Below, one piece after another: positions 44,604 through 53,444 of a stretch of 64,000 nucleotides of DNA. The DNA is taken from positions 62,001-126,000 of the forward strand of contig NZ_HG726022.1 in the NCBI RefSeq assembly GCF_000499785.1, in the 5' to 3' direction. This stretch comes from Bacteroides neonati. Lineage in GTDB: Bacteria; Bacteroidota; Bacteroidia; Bacteroidales; Bacteroidaceae. The notes beneath the pieces are model-generated. The model worked only from the letters and a program-made list of their open reading frames with translations. It searched no databases and was not told the DNA's origin. Positions within the stretch are counted from its first letter, which is position 1, and each line of letters opens with the position of its first letter. Position numbers and translations under genes: made by a program.

Positions 44604-46415
44604 ATGAAACAATTATATAAAACGAAAACAGCAACAGGTTTATTGACCTATATTCTGTGTCTCCTCTTCGCCTCGTGTAACGGGGCCGAAGAGTACGAAC
44701 CACAAGAGGCATCTGATGGCATGGTCAATGTTACCTTTACGGTCAATGTACCCATGCCCGATCAGGTAAAAGTTGGTACTCGGGCAGAGTCTCCCTATAC
44801 GGATACGGATATTATAAACCTGTATTTACTTTTATACGATGAAGACGGAAATATGGTGGCAGATCCTTTTCTAATCGAAGAGTCTGACTTAACTACCATT
44901 CCCGGAGGCGTTAAGTTTTCGGTAAGCGTCCCTGCGTCGCCTGATAAACGTATTGTCCATCTGCTAGTCAATCCCTACCGGGTAAATGAAGAAGCTTTTC
45001 GGGGAGATTTTGCGTATTTCACATCTTTGATGCGGTTCCCCGAATCTTCTTTATCCTTTCTTTCGGTAGGCGAGAAAGGCGGATCGTACCAATGGAAAGA
45101 TGAAGGGCGGAGTACATTACTCAACAATATGCTACCATTAGTGATGTGGGGGCGTATTGTACTCAACAACATCACTGTGGAGACTCAGGTAGATGGAATT
45201 AAATTATTGCGAACGTCAGCGAGTGTGCAAGTGATTAAAGGCAAAGAACTACCTGATAATGGATTGTCCGATTTTATTGTCACCGGGATGACAGCAACCG
45301 GTGTACGTACGCAGGGTATTGTTGCTGCGGCCGATTATCAATCTGAACCTGTAACCCCTACCGAACCACATGTGGATTTTTACTACGGTAATGACTTTTT
45401 TCCTTACGATCGAGCTTGGAGTGATGGTGCGGAGCCTGTTTTATATACCTATGAGCATTTTTCTAATGAATCGTCTTTTATGAGTGTGATTCTCGCTGCT
45501 ACCTATAAAGGCAGGTTGGGTTATTATAAAATAGATATGGTCGATGCACAAGGTACACCGCTCAATATTGTACGTAACCATCGGTATATTATAACGATAA
45601 TGCAAGTAAATGGCCCCGGATATGCTACTGCCCAAACAGCAGCAATTGGGGCCGCTTCTACTAATGTGAAGGTAGCGCTGACTGACGAAACCAATAGCGC
45701 ACGCCTCGTCACTGATGGGCAGTGGTATATGGGGGTTAACCGTGATGGGTTCGATCTATATGGTGCTTCGATTAGTGGGCCAATAGCCACGGTCTATGCA
45801 AGTTCCAGAACTTTGCAAGCTAACTACGGCAGTTATACTGAACCATATACTGAGTTTGTTACCCCTATAGCCGTAGTACCCAGCGGTGTTGATTGGTTGG
45901 AGGTATCTCTTTCGCCATCGGCATACTCTACTTCCACTGTAAAAGGGTATGACTTGAATGCTGTCTTCAGTGGTGCCACTTCGCGTGTCGAGACTACCGT
46001 TCAGATTATTGCTGACAACCTCATGCAAGAGTTTTATGTGTCATGGAATCCATCCATCTCTGCGGTGAAAAATGAGAATGCCTATGTCATCGATTTAGTT
46101 GATGCGCCCGATCGAAACTGGGGAGTAAGGAGAGTCACCTCAATAGCAAGCAATGCCGTGCTGCATCCTACTCAGTCACAACCAACAGTTATACCCACTA
46201 ATCTTCCCGGCGGGGTACCCGAACTCAGTAGTAAATACCATCCTGACGCCTATCTGCATGTGTATAATTGGTCTACGTTGTATCCTGCTGCAAACGCGAT
46301 TCCTTCTCCCGCTTATTCTCCCCTAAAAAGTAAATTGGTGGAAGTCGACGTAACCGCTTCGCATGCCGGAAAGACATCAACTCGTCGGGTAGTCGTTTCT
46401 CAACGTATTGATTAA
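44604..46415 (+). CDS. Fimbrial subunit (DUF4906-like)
   Basis: This 603-residue lipoprotein precursor (LFASC, Cys25) has an arginine processing site at VGTR-A (Arg60), as in fimbrial subunits that mature by arginine-specific cleavage. N-terminal domain segments are INLYLLLYDEDGNMVADPF and IVHLLVNPYRVNEEAF. Later beta strands include NIVRNHRYIITIMQVNGPGY, GVDWLEVSLSP and VVVSQRID at the end. The combination is that of the tip or accessory subunits in Bacteroidales fimbriae. It is the last gene of the operon, and a strong hairpin lies downstream at 46524-46566. Confidence 0.8.
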   Translation: MKQLYKTKTATGLLTYILCLLFASCNGAEEYEPQEASDGMVNVTFTVNVPMPDQVKVGTRAESPYTDTDIINLYLLLYDEDGNMVADPFLIEESDLTTIPGGVKFSVSVPASPDKRIVHLLVNPYRVNEEAFRGDFAYFTSLMRFPESSLSFLSVGEKGGSYQWKDEGRSTLLNNMLPLVMWGRIVLNNITVETQVDGIKLLRTSASVQVIKGKELPDNGLSDFIVTGMTATGVRTQGIVAAADYQSEPVTPTEPHVDFYYGNDFFPYDRAWSDGAEPVLYTYEHFSNESSFMSVILAATYKGRLGYYKIDMVDAQGTPLNIVRNHRYIITIMQVNGPGYATAQTAAIGAASTNVKVALTDETNSARLVTDGQWYMGVNRDGFDLYGASISGPIATVYASSRTLQANYGSYTEPYTEFVTPIAVVPSGVDWLEVSLSPSAYSTSTVKGYDLNAVFSGATSRVETTVQIIADNLMQEFYVSWNPSISAVKNENAYVIDLVDAPDRNWGVRRVTSIASNAVLHPTQSQPTVIPTNLPGGVPELSSKYHPDAYLHVYNWSTLYPAANAIPSPAYSPLKSKLVEVDVTASHAGKTSTRRVVVSQRID

Positions 46416-46523
46416 CGAGTAGGTGTTGGCATTGCTTTTCTTTTCGGTAAAACGAGAGAGGGAAAGCCTGAATACTTTATTTTGACTGATACAGCCTAAA
46501 TAAACTCACTGTCAGCAAACAAG

Positions 46524-46566
46524 AAAGTCCGCCTTATTGTTATAAATAAACAATAAGGCGGACTTT
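46524..46566 (+). terminator. Strong terminator of the fimbrial operon
   Basis: AAAGTCCGCCTTATTGTT (46524-46541) pairs perfectly with 46549-46566, leaving a 7-base loop. It ends about 110 bp after the last fimbrial gene. Confidence 0.85.
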
Positions 46567-46630
46567 ATACGAATATTCCTTATGTAAACCGTACCTTGCA
46601 AAAATAAAATCAACTAAAAGCAATTGAATT

Positions 46631-46765
46631 ATGAAAGGTCAAGAAAAGAAAAAAGAAGTAAAGAAAGAGAAGTCGGACAAGACGGCCTCTAAGCACTTGA
46701 GCGAGTATCAACGTGAGAAGCAGAGTAAAAGTAGCTCCACATTGAACTTGATGAATAAGAACTAA
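46631..46765 (+). CDS. Small lysine-rich protein, 44 residues
   Basis: An ATG at 46631 opens 44 codons ending in TAA at 46763-46765. The peptide is highly charged (MKGQEKKKEVKKEKSDKTASK at the front, EYQREKQSKSSSTL later) and would be soluble. It follows a terminator and has its own possible promoter element (TACCTTGC near 46590). Similar short K/E-rich proteins beginning MKGQEKKKxxKK are, to my memory, frequent in Bacteroides genomes and of unknown function. It is too short for most gene finders. Confidence 0.65.
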   Translation: MKGQEKKKEVKKEKSDKTASKHLSEYQREKQSKSSSTLNLMNKN

Positions 46766-46774
46766 GGAGGCAGG

Positions 46775-47791
46775 CTAGTTAGCCAACTTCCACATCGTTA
46801 AAAAAGAAGCTTGAGTGATAGCGACTAATTTATCCCAATTGAGTAGATCTGCATGGTCCGACGGTTGGTGATAATCCGGATGTCCATCGGTATGATACCA
46901 TATAATTGGAATGTCATATTTCGCAAACGAAGCATTGTCGCTACCACTCACAGGCTTATCCCATGAACGATAATCGGGCTCCAAGCCTAATTTATAGCGT
47001 TGAATATCCTGTTTCAACCAACTTTCGAACTCCGGATGCGATTTTGTATAGAAATAAACCACATGTTTCGGTTTGTTCGGATTGTTGTTACGTCCTATCA
47101 TGTCAAAATTAAGATAGCCTTTAATCTGTTTCAGAAAGGAACAGTTTTGTACAAAATAGGTAGATCCGAGTAATCCCTTCTCTTCTCCATCCCAAAAAGC
47201 AAAGATTACAGTGCGTTCGGGTTGTTGACCGCTCTCAAGAAACGCGCGTGCTATTTGCAACACAGCCGATACGCCCGAGGCATTATCGTCGGCTCCGTTA
47301 TAGATGCGGTCGCCATGCAAAGCCATATCGATGCCCAAATGATCGAAGTGTGCACCTACAATGACGTATTCGTCGGTTCTCTTGCCGGGTATCATACCTA
47401 ATACGTTGTTCATCGACAGACGTTGGTGCACACCTTGCTTTAATAGAGCGATAGAGTCGGGGTGTACCTGAAAGCGTCCGCGCTGCTGACGCTCTTTGCG
47501 GTAAGCCTCGAATGGTTGTAAATAGCTATTTCCAACGGGCTGTATGCCCCACATCTGCAAAAGCGAGCTAATGTATCGGGCAGCCAGGCGCGAGCCTTGA
47601 AAGCCGGCTTCCCGCCCTTCCATATCATCGCAAGCTAAAAAGTTTACTTGCGCTTCGGCTGTTTGCCGGTTAATACTTTGTAATCCTTTCTCAATGGGTG
47701 TTGATTGACAAAGGTGTAAATCGGTTTTCTGTGCGTAAGCCATGCTGCAAAATAAGCAGGCAGATAAAATAAAATGAGTTTTCAATTTCAT
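46775..47791 (-). CDS. M28-family metallopeptidase
   Basis: This 338-residue secreted enzyme has a signal peptide (SMAYA) and a zinc aminopeptidase fold. Visible are VIVGAHFDHLGID (first zinc His), GADDNASGVSAVLQIARAF (bridging Asp), FWDGEEKGLLGS (Glu general base/zinc ligand), NFDMIGRN (Asp ligand) and WYHTDGHPDYHQPSDHAD (last His). The family includes aminopeptidases and glutaminyl cyclotransferases, which cannot be separated from sequence. A PA domain is not present. A TATCTTTG element lies upstream at 47814-47821. Confidence 0.9.
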   Translation of the reverse strand: MKLKTHFILSACLFCSMAYAQKTDLHLCQSTPIEKGLQSINRQTAEAQVNFLACDDMEGREAGFQGSRLAARYISSLLQMWGIQPVGNSYLQPFEAYRKERQQRGRFQVHPDSIALLKQGVHQRLSMNNVLGMIPGKRTDEYVIVGAHFDHLGIDMALHGDRIYNGADDNASGVSAVLQIARAFLESGQQPERTVIFAFWDGEEKGLLGSTYFVQNCSFLKQIKGYLNFDMIGRNNNPNKPKHVVYFYTKSHPEFESWLKQDIQRYKLGLEPDYRSWDKPVSGSDNASFAKYDIPIIWYHTDGHPDYHQPSDHADLLNWDKLVAITQASFLTMWKLAN

Positions 47792-47813
47792 TGTGTGTAT
47801 TTGTTCTTTATTG

Positions 47814-47821
47814 CAAAGATA
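47814..47821 (-). promoter_or_regulatory. -7 promoter element of the M28 peptidase gene
   Basis: The minus strand reads TATCTTTG, 23 bp before the ATG. No good -33 element is seen. Confidence 0.55.
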
Positions 47822-48056
47822 CGTACTATAAAACGAATTATTTACTTTTTTTGCCCTACAATTGATAAAATGAAGTAAATCATGAAAATAAATAGCTGTT
47901 TATAGTTGGTAATTCAAATATAATGTCGTTCTTTGTGACAGTAAACAATTGAACGTTTTATAATTTTTCTTTTTTCGCATTTTTCTGTTGAATCAGATCT
48001 ATCACAAACCTCTGTTGTTTCTAATTTTATTTATCAATTTTTATTTTTTTTATTTT

Positions 48057-48302
48057 ATGAACATGTACATTGGAAACCTTAGCTATCGTGTTAAGGAAGC
48101 AGATTTGAGACAAGTAATGGAAGAATACGGAACAGTAGACTCAGTAAAGCTGATTATCGACCGCGACACAAAAAGATCTAAAGGATTTGCTTTTGTTGAA
48201 ATGGCTAATGACGAAGAAGCTCAACGTGTTATCGCTGAACTGAATGGCGCTGAATACGAAGGTCGTCAAATGGTAGTGAAAGAAGCTCTGCCTCGTAACT
48301 AA
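48057..48302 (+). CDS. RNA-binding protein with one RRM domain
   Basis: This 81-residue protein consists of a single RNA recognition motif. RNP2 is MYIGNL and RNP1 is KGFAFVEM, and the usual helices are between and after them. Bacteroidetes often have several such proteins, thought to act as global RNA regulators or chaperones in place of Hfq. ATG 48057 or ATG 48063 is the likely start, as the upstream in-frame stretch is A/T-rich and hydrophobic without a good start. A terminator follows at once. Confidence 0.9.
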   Translation: MNMYIGNLSYRVKEADLRQVMEEYGTVDSVKLIIDRDTKRSKGFAFVEMANDEEAQRVIAELNGAEYEGRQMVVKEALPRN

Positions 48303-48323
48303 TCCATTAATTAAGGATAAAAT

Positions 48324-48355
48324 AAAAGGGATGTATCGAAAGATACGTCCCTTTT
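48324..48355 (+). terminator. Rho-independent terminator of the RRM gene
   Basis: AAAAGGGATGTATC (48324-48337), a GAAA tetraloop and GATACGTCCCTTTT (48342-48355) form a stem with one G-U pair, followed by T residues. Confidence 0.85.
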
Positions 48356-48419
48356 TCTTGTACCCTATGTTTTAACAATGTTAATTGCTTTTGCCTGTAT
48401 TTATCGTCAGCTATGCAAG

Positions 48420-48475
48420 AGTACGTAGTTTTGGTATCAAAGAATACGGATTCATTGATACCAAAACTACGTACT
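48420..48475. repeat. Long hairpin related to the 15245-15326 hairpins
   Basis: The 21-bp arms AGTACGTAGTTTTGGTATCAA (48420-48440) and 48455-48475 are perfect complements around a 14-nt loop. The arms contain the same AGTACGTA and GGTATCAA words as the hairpins between glgB and the amylase gene. It may be a dispersed intergenic repeat or an additional terminator. Confidence 0.65.
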
Positions 48476-48785
48476 TAACACACCTTTAATACCGTTCTTT
48501 TGCGAGCAAATAAAAAGAAAATGACAGGTACTCGATTTCTGTAATATACATTGTTCGTAATCAGTGTATTGTGTGCTTCGAGACTCATTTCTATATCTCC
48601 TTCTTTTTCTTTGTATATCTTCCTCGTCTACACTATTTCGAGTTGCTCACTCAGGCATACTTGTGTATTTGTTAGCCTCGTTTATTGCATCACTTATGGC
48701 GGTATAAGTCAGCATAACGCTAAATATGTATGCTTCACAGCATTACTTTTTACTTCTTTTATATACAATGAAGCAAATGTTTTTG
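48476..48785. other. Upstream region of ileS
   Basis: About 310 bp without a gene that I can support. An 83-codon frame inside has a hydrophobic, cysteine-rich and unlikely composition. No T-box or other leader structure was evident. Confidence 0.5.
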
Positions 48786-48793
48786 TAAATTTG
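48786..48793 (+). promoter_or_regulatory. -7 promoter element of the ileS operon
   Basis: TAAATTTG matches TAnnTTTG, 63 bp before the ileS ATG. Confidence 0.55.
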
Positions 48794-48856
48794 CACCTTT
48801 AAAATCAAAGGGGTATCCCTACTTATAGTTGTCAATCGTAAAATCATAATAAATCC

Positions 48857-51800
48857 ATGAGTAAGAGATTTACTGAATATTCGCAGTTTGACCTCTCGCA
48901 GGTGAACAAAGATGTGCTGAAGAAGTGGGACGAAAACGGAGTTTTCGCCAAAAGTATGACAGAACGAGAAGGTTGTCCTTCATTTGTTTTTTATGAAGGA
49001 CCTCCCTCTGCCAATGGTATGCCGGGTATTCACCACGTCATGGCTCGCTCCATTAAAGATATTTTCTGTCGCTACAAAACCATGAAAGGCTTTCAGGTAA
49101 TGCGTAAAGCAGGCTGGGATACACACGGTCTTCCGGTAGAGCTGGGCGTAGAGAAAACACTGGGCATCACCAAAGAAGACATCGGTAAATCGATTACAGT
49201 AGCCGAATACAATGCCGCTTGTCGCAAAGATGTTATGAAATTCACCAAAGAATGGGAGGATCTGACGCACAAGATGGGGTATTGGGTAGACATGGAACAC
49301 CCCTACATCACTTACGACAATCGCTATATCGAAACCTTGTGGTGGCTGCTAAAGCAACTTTACAAAAAAGGATTACTCTATAAAGGCTACACCATTCAGC
49401 CCTATTCGCCGGCAGCAGGAACAGGATTGAGCTCGCACGAGCTGAATCAGCCCGGATGCTACCGCGATGTGAAAGATACCACCGTAGTGGCTCAGTTTAA
49501 GATGAAGAACCCTAAACCCGAAATGGCTGCATGGGGCACTTCGTACTTTATTGCTTGGACCACCACTCCCTGGACACTTCCTTCGAATACAGCACTTTGT
49601 GTAGGTCCGAAAATTGATTATGTAGCCGTACAATCTTACAATGCTTATACCGGACAGCCTATCACAGTGGTGCTGGCCAAAGCTCTGTTGCATACTCACT
49701 TCAACCCTAAAGCTGCCGAACTGCCTCTTGACGAATATAAAGTGGGCGATAAGCTGGTTCCTTTCAAGGTCATTGCCGAATACAAAGGTACCGACCTGGT
49801 CGGTATGGAATATGAGCAGTTGATGCCATGGGTTAATCCGGGCGAAGGTGCTTTCCGTGTGATTCCGGGCGATTATGTAACAACCGAAGATGGTACGGGT
49901 ATTGTACACATTGCCCCGACCTTTGGTGCCGATGATGCCTTGGTTGCTAAAAATGCAGGTGTACCTCCGTTGCAACTGATCAATAAAAAAGGCGAGTTGC
50001 GTCCGATGGTCGATCTGACCGGTAAATTCTATACTTTAGACGAACTCGACGATACGTTTGTGAAAGAGCGTGTCAATGTGGAACTTTATCAGGAGTATGC
50101 CGGACGGTATGTGAAGAATGCCTACGACGACACCTTGACCGATCAGGACGAGACACTCGACGTAAGCCTCTGTATGATGATGAAAGCAAGCAATCTTGCC
50201 TTCAAAATAGAAAAGCATGTGCACAACTATCCGCACTGCTGGCGTACCGACAAGCCGGTGCTTTACTACCCGTTGGATAGCTGGTTTATCCGCTCTACTG
50301 CGTGCAAAGAGCGCATGATGGAGTTGAACAAGACCATCAATTGGAAGCCCGAATCGACTGGCACAGGTCGTTTTGGTAAGTGGCTCGAAAACCTGAACGA
50401 TTGGAACCTCAGTCGCTCACGCTATTGGGGTACTCCGCTGCCTATCTGGCGTACCGAAGATAATACAGAGGAAATCTGCATCGAGTCGGTCGAAGAGCTT
50501 TATAATGAGATTGAAAAATCGGTTGCTGCCGGTTTCATGACCTCCAATCCGTACAAGGACAAAGGCTTTGTGCCGGGCGCATACAATGGCGAGAATTATG
50601 ATAAAATAGACCTGCACCGCCCATACGTCGACGATATCATTCTGGTATCGAAAACTGGTCAGCCCATGAATCGCGAAACAGATTTGATCGATGTTTGGTT
50701 CGACTCGGGTGCGATGCCCTATGCACAGATTCACTATCCGTTTGAGAATAAAGAGCTGCTCGACAGTCACCAGGTATTCCCGGCCGATTTCATTGCCGAA
50801 GGGGTAGACCAGACACGTGGCTGGTTCTTTACTTTGCATGCCATCGCAACGATGGTCTTCGATAATGTGTCTTACAAAGCCGTTATATCCAACGGTTTGG
50901 TGCTGGATAAGAACGGTAACAAAATGTCGAAACGCTTGGGCAATGCTGTCGATCCGTTCTCGACCATCGAAAAGTATGGTTCCGATCCGTTGCGTTGGTA
51001 CATGATTACCAATTCATCTCCTTGGGATAACTTGAAATTCGATGTAGAAGGCATCGAAGAGGTGCGTCGCAAATTCTTCGGTACACTCTACAATACCTAT
51101 TCGTTCTTTGCGCTCTATGCCAATGTAGACGGATTCGAATACAAAGAGGCCGATGTGCCGATGTGCGAGCGTCCCGAAATTGATCGCTGGATTATATCTG
51201 TACTGAACACATTGGTCAAAGAAGTAGATACGTGCTATAACGAATACGAACCTACACGTGCCGGACGCTTGATTTCGGATTTCGTCAACGATAACCTGTC
51301 TAACTGGTACGTTCGCTTGAACCGTAAACGCTTCTGGGGTGGAGAGTTCACACAAGATAAGCTTTCGGCCTATCAAACGCTGTATACCTGTCTCGAAACA
51401 GTAGCCAAACTAATGGCACCCATTGCTCCCTTCTATGCCGATCGTCTGTATACGGACTTGATTACGGCTACCGGACGCGACCAGGTTGTCTCTATTCACT
51501 TGGCTCGTTTCCCCGAATACCAGGAAGCAGTGATCGATAAGGAGTTGGAAGATCGCATGAAAATGGCTCAAGATGTTACCTCTATGGTATTGGCTCTGCG
51601 TCGCAAAGTAAATATCAAAGTTCGTCAGCCGCTACAATGCATCATGATTCCGGTAACGGACGAGAAGCAGAAAGCACACATCGAAGCTGTGAAGGCATTG
51701 ATCATGAATGAGGTTAACGTAAAGGATATCAAATTTGTAGATGGAGCTGCCGGTGTATTGGTAAAAAAAGTGAAGTGTGACTTCAAAAAACTGGGACCAA

Positions 51801-52285
51801 AATTTGGCAAACAGATGAAAGCTGTTGCTGCTTCCGTAGCCGAAATGTCTCAGGAAGCGATTGCCGAATTAGAAAAAAACGGCCGTTATGTATTAAATTT
51901 GAATGGCGAAGAAGCCATCTTGGAGACTGCCGATGTGGAAATATTTAGTGAAGATATTCCCGGTTGGTTGGTAGCCAATGAAGGAAAACTGACGGTTGCA
52001 TTGGAAGTTACTATTACTGAAGAGCTTCGTCGTGAAGGGATTGCGCGTGAATTGGTCAATCGTATTCAGAATATACGTAAATCGAGTGGCTTTGAAATTA
52101 CGGATAAGATAAACATCACATTGTCGAAAAATCCGCAGACAGATGATGCGGTAAATGAATATAATAGTTATATTTGTAACCAGGTATTAGGCATACCGCC
52201 TTTGAGATTGGCAGAAGAAGTGATAGACGGTACAGAGCTCAATTTTGACGACTTCTCCCTATTTGTCAATGTCGTAAAAGAATAA
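48857..52285 (+). CDS. ileS: Isoleucyl-tRNA synthetase
   Basis: IleS charges tRNA-Ile. The 1142-residue protein is of the long (archaeal/eukaryotic-like) form. It has the HIGH-type motif in GMPGIHHVMARS (57-62 region), an editing domain in the middle (about 200-450), VDQTRGWFFTLHAIA, KMSKR at 689-693, and the anticodon-binding region near 800-1000. Length and sequence agree with the type that confers mupirocin tolerance in other genera, but I did not test for that. It heads an operon with the DksA-like, lspA and DUF4296 genes. Confidence 0.97.
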   Translation: MSKRFTEYSQFDLSQVNKDVLKKWDENGVFAKSMTEREGCPSFVFYEGPPSANGMPGIHHVMARSIKDIFCRYKTMKGFQVMRKAGWDTHGLPVELGVEKTLGITKEDIGKSITVAEYNAACRKDVMKFTKEWEDLTHKMGYWVDMEHPYITYDNRYIETLWWLLKQLYKKGLLYKGYTIQPYSPAAGTGLSSHELNQPGCYRDVKDTTVVAQFKMKNPKPEMAAWGTSYFIAWTTTPWTLPSNTALCVGPKIDYVAVQSYNAYTGQPITVVLAKALLHTHFNPKAAELPLDEYKVGDKLVPFKVIAEYKGTDLVGMEYEQLMPWVNPGEGAFRVIPGDYVTTEDGTGIVHIAPTFGADDALVAKNAGVPPLQLINKKGELRPMVDLTGKFYTLDELDDTFVKERVNVELYQEYAGRYVKNAYDDTLTDQDETLDVSLCMMMKASNLAFKIEKHVHNYPHCWRTDKPVLYYPLDSWFIRSTACKERMMELNKTINWKPESTGTGRFGKWLENLNDWNLSRSRYWGTPLPIWRTEDNTEEICIESVEELYNEIEKSVAAGFMTSNPYKDKGFVPGAYNGENYDKIDLHRPYVDDIILVSKTGQPMNRETDLIDVWFDSGAMPYAQIHYPFENKELLDSHQVFPADFIAEGVDQTRGWFFTLHAIATMVFDNVSYKAVISNGLVLDKNGNKMSKRLGNAVDPFSTIEKYGSDPLRWYMITNSSPWDNLKFDVEGIEEVRRKFFGTLYNTYSFFALYANVDGFEYKEADVPMCERPEIDRWIISVLNTLVKEVDTCYNEYEPTRAGRLISDFVNDNLSNWYVRLNRKRFWGGEFTQDKLSAYQTLYTCLETVAKLMAPIAPFYADRLYTDLITATGRDQVVSIHLARFPEYQEAVIDKELEDRMKMAQDVTSMVLALRRKVNIKVRQPLQCIMIPVTDEKQKAHIEAVKALIMNEVNVKDIKFVDGAAGVLVKKVKCDFKKLGPKFGKQMKAVAASVAEMSQEAIAELEKNGRYVLNLNGEEAILETADVEIFSEDIPGWLVANEGKLTVALEVTITEELRREGIARELVNRIQNIRKSSGFEITDKINITLSKNPQTDDAVNEYNSYICNQVLGIPPLRLAEEVIDGTELNFDDFSLFVNVVKE

Positions 52286-52318
52286 TAAAAAATAATAACC
52301 TTTTAAACTAGTAAAGAA

Positions 52319-52699
52319 ATGGCAGAAAAAACGAGATACTCGGATGCTGAACTGGAAGAGTTCCGCACCATTATTAAAGAAAAACTCGAATTAGCACAAC
52401 GTGATTACGATCAGTTGAAAATGAGTTTGATGGGATTGGATGGTAATGATACCGATGATACGTCACCTACCTATAAAGTGCTTGAAGAAGGAGCGAATAC
52501 ATTGTCGAAAGAGGAGACGACCCGTCTGGCTCAGCGTCAATTAAAGTTCATTCAGAGCTTGCAAGGTGCTATGGTTCGTATTGAAAATAAAACCTACGGA
52601 ATTTGTCGGGAAACCGGTAAGTTGATTCCTGCCGAGCGTCTGCGTGCCGTACCTCATGCTACATTGAGCATTGAGGCAAAAAATAATGGAAAGAAATAA
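52319..52699 (+). CDS. DksA/TraR-like protein without a full zinc finger
   Basis: This 126-residue protein starts with a coiled-coil (ELEEFRTIIKEKLELAQRDYDQLK). It ends in YGICRETGKLIPAERLRAVPHATLSIEAK, the position of the DksA zinc finger, where only one cysteine remains. The conserved ERL.A.P.A..... tail is kept. Such cysteine-poor DksA-like proteins are found beside ileS and lspA in Bacteroidetes and are expected to bind RNA polymerase through the secondary channel. Whether it answers to ppGpp is unknown. It lies 33 bp after ileS. Confidence 0.88.
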   Translation: MAEKTRYSDAELEEFRTIIKEKLELAQRDYDQLKMSLMGLDGNDTDDTSPTYKVLEEGANTLSKEETTRLAQRQLKFIQSLQGAMVRIENKTYGICRETGKLIPAERLRAVPHATLSIEAKNNGKK

Positions 52700-52710
52700 A
52701 TTAGTTATTC

Positions 52711-52781
52711 ATTACGAGCTACAATTTGCAAGCAAAGCAGTATGTATATATACTGCGACACTTGTATTTGTAGCTCGTAAT
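52711..52781. other. Structured spacer with nested hairpin before lspA
   Basis: An outer stem ATTACGAGCTACAA (52711-52724 with 52768-52781) encloses a second stem GCAGTAT...ATACTGC. The element lies between the DksA-like and lspA genes and could be an attenuator, a processing site or a weak terminator. Confidence 0.5.
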
Positions 52782-52805
52782 TCGTAACTTACAGCTTTAT
52801 TAATA

Positions 52806-53435
52806 ATGAAAAAAATACTCACGAAAGGACAAATTTCGCTGTTGATTATCTTCTCAGTGTTGATTATTGATCAGATCATCAAGATATGGATTAAAACTCA
52901 TATGTACTGGCACGAAAGTATTCATGTTACAGATTGGTTCTATATCTATTTTACCGAAAACAATGGCATGGCTTTTGGTATGGAGATATTCGGTAAATTG
53001 TTCCTTACCACTTTCCGAATCGTAGCGGTAGCATTGATCGCCTGGTATCTGATAAAGATTATTAAGCGCGGCTTTAAAACAGGATACATCGTTTGTGTTT
53101 CATTGATCTTCACCGGTGCATTGGGCAACATTATCGATAGTGTATTTTACGGTGTTTTGTTTAATGAAAGTACACATTCGCAGATTGCCGGCTTCATGCC
53201 CGAAGGGGGAGGGTACTCCACGTGGTTTTACGGTAAGGTAGTCGATATGTTCTACTTCCCGATTATTGATACCAACTGGCCTACTTGGATGCCCTTTGTA
53301 GGCGGCGAGCATTTTATCTTCTTTAGTCCGATCTTTAACTTCGCCGATGCAGCTATTAGTTGTGGTATCATTGCATTGCTGTTGTTTTATAGCAAATACC
53401 TAAACGAGTCATATCATTCTATCGAATCAAAGTAA
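52806..53435 (+). CDS. lspA: Lipoprotein signal peptidase (SPase II)
   Basis: LspA removes signal peptides from prolipoproteins in the inner membrane. The 209-residue protein has four helices, the N-terminal IDQIIKIWIKTHM, NNGMAFGMEI, the catalytic Asp in GALGNIIDSVFYG, and the second Asp in FNFADAAISCG. The two extra loops between them (about 40 residues longer than in E. coli) are usual in Bacteroidetes. It serves the many lipoproteins in this window, including the fimbrial subunits. The DUF4296 gene follows by nine bases. Confidence 0.95.
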   Translation: MKKILTKGQISLLIIFSVLIIDQIIKIWIKTHMYWHESIHVTDWFYIYFTENNGMAFGMEIFGKLFLTTFRIVAVALIAWYLIKIIKRGFKTGYIVCVSLIFTGALGNIIDSVFYGVLFNESTHSQIAGFMPEGGGYSTWFYGKVVDMFYFPIIDTNWPTWMPFVGGEHFIFFSPIFNFADAAISCGIIALLLFYSKYLNESYHSIESK

Positions 53436-53444
53436 AAATAGGTA

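Noticed and set aside
47988..48056. N-terminal extension of the RRM protein
   Set aside because: A/T-rich hydrophobic translation from a TTG; the RRM fold starts at ATG 48057 or 48063.
48551..48802. 83-codon frame before ileS
   Set aside because: Hydrophobic, Cys/Ser/Phe-rich random-looking composition, alternative start, and it overlaps the ileS promoter.
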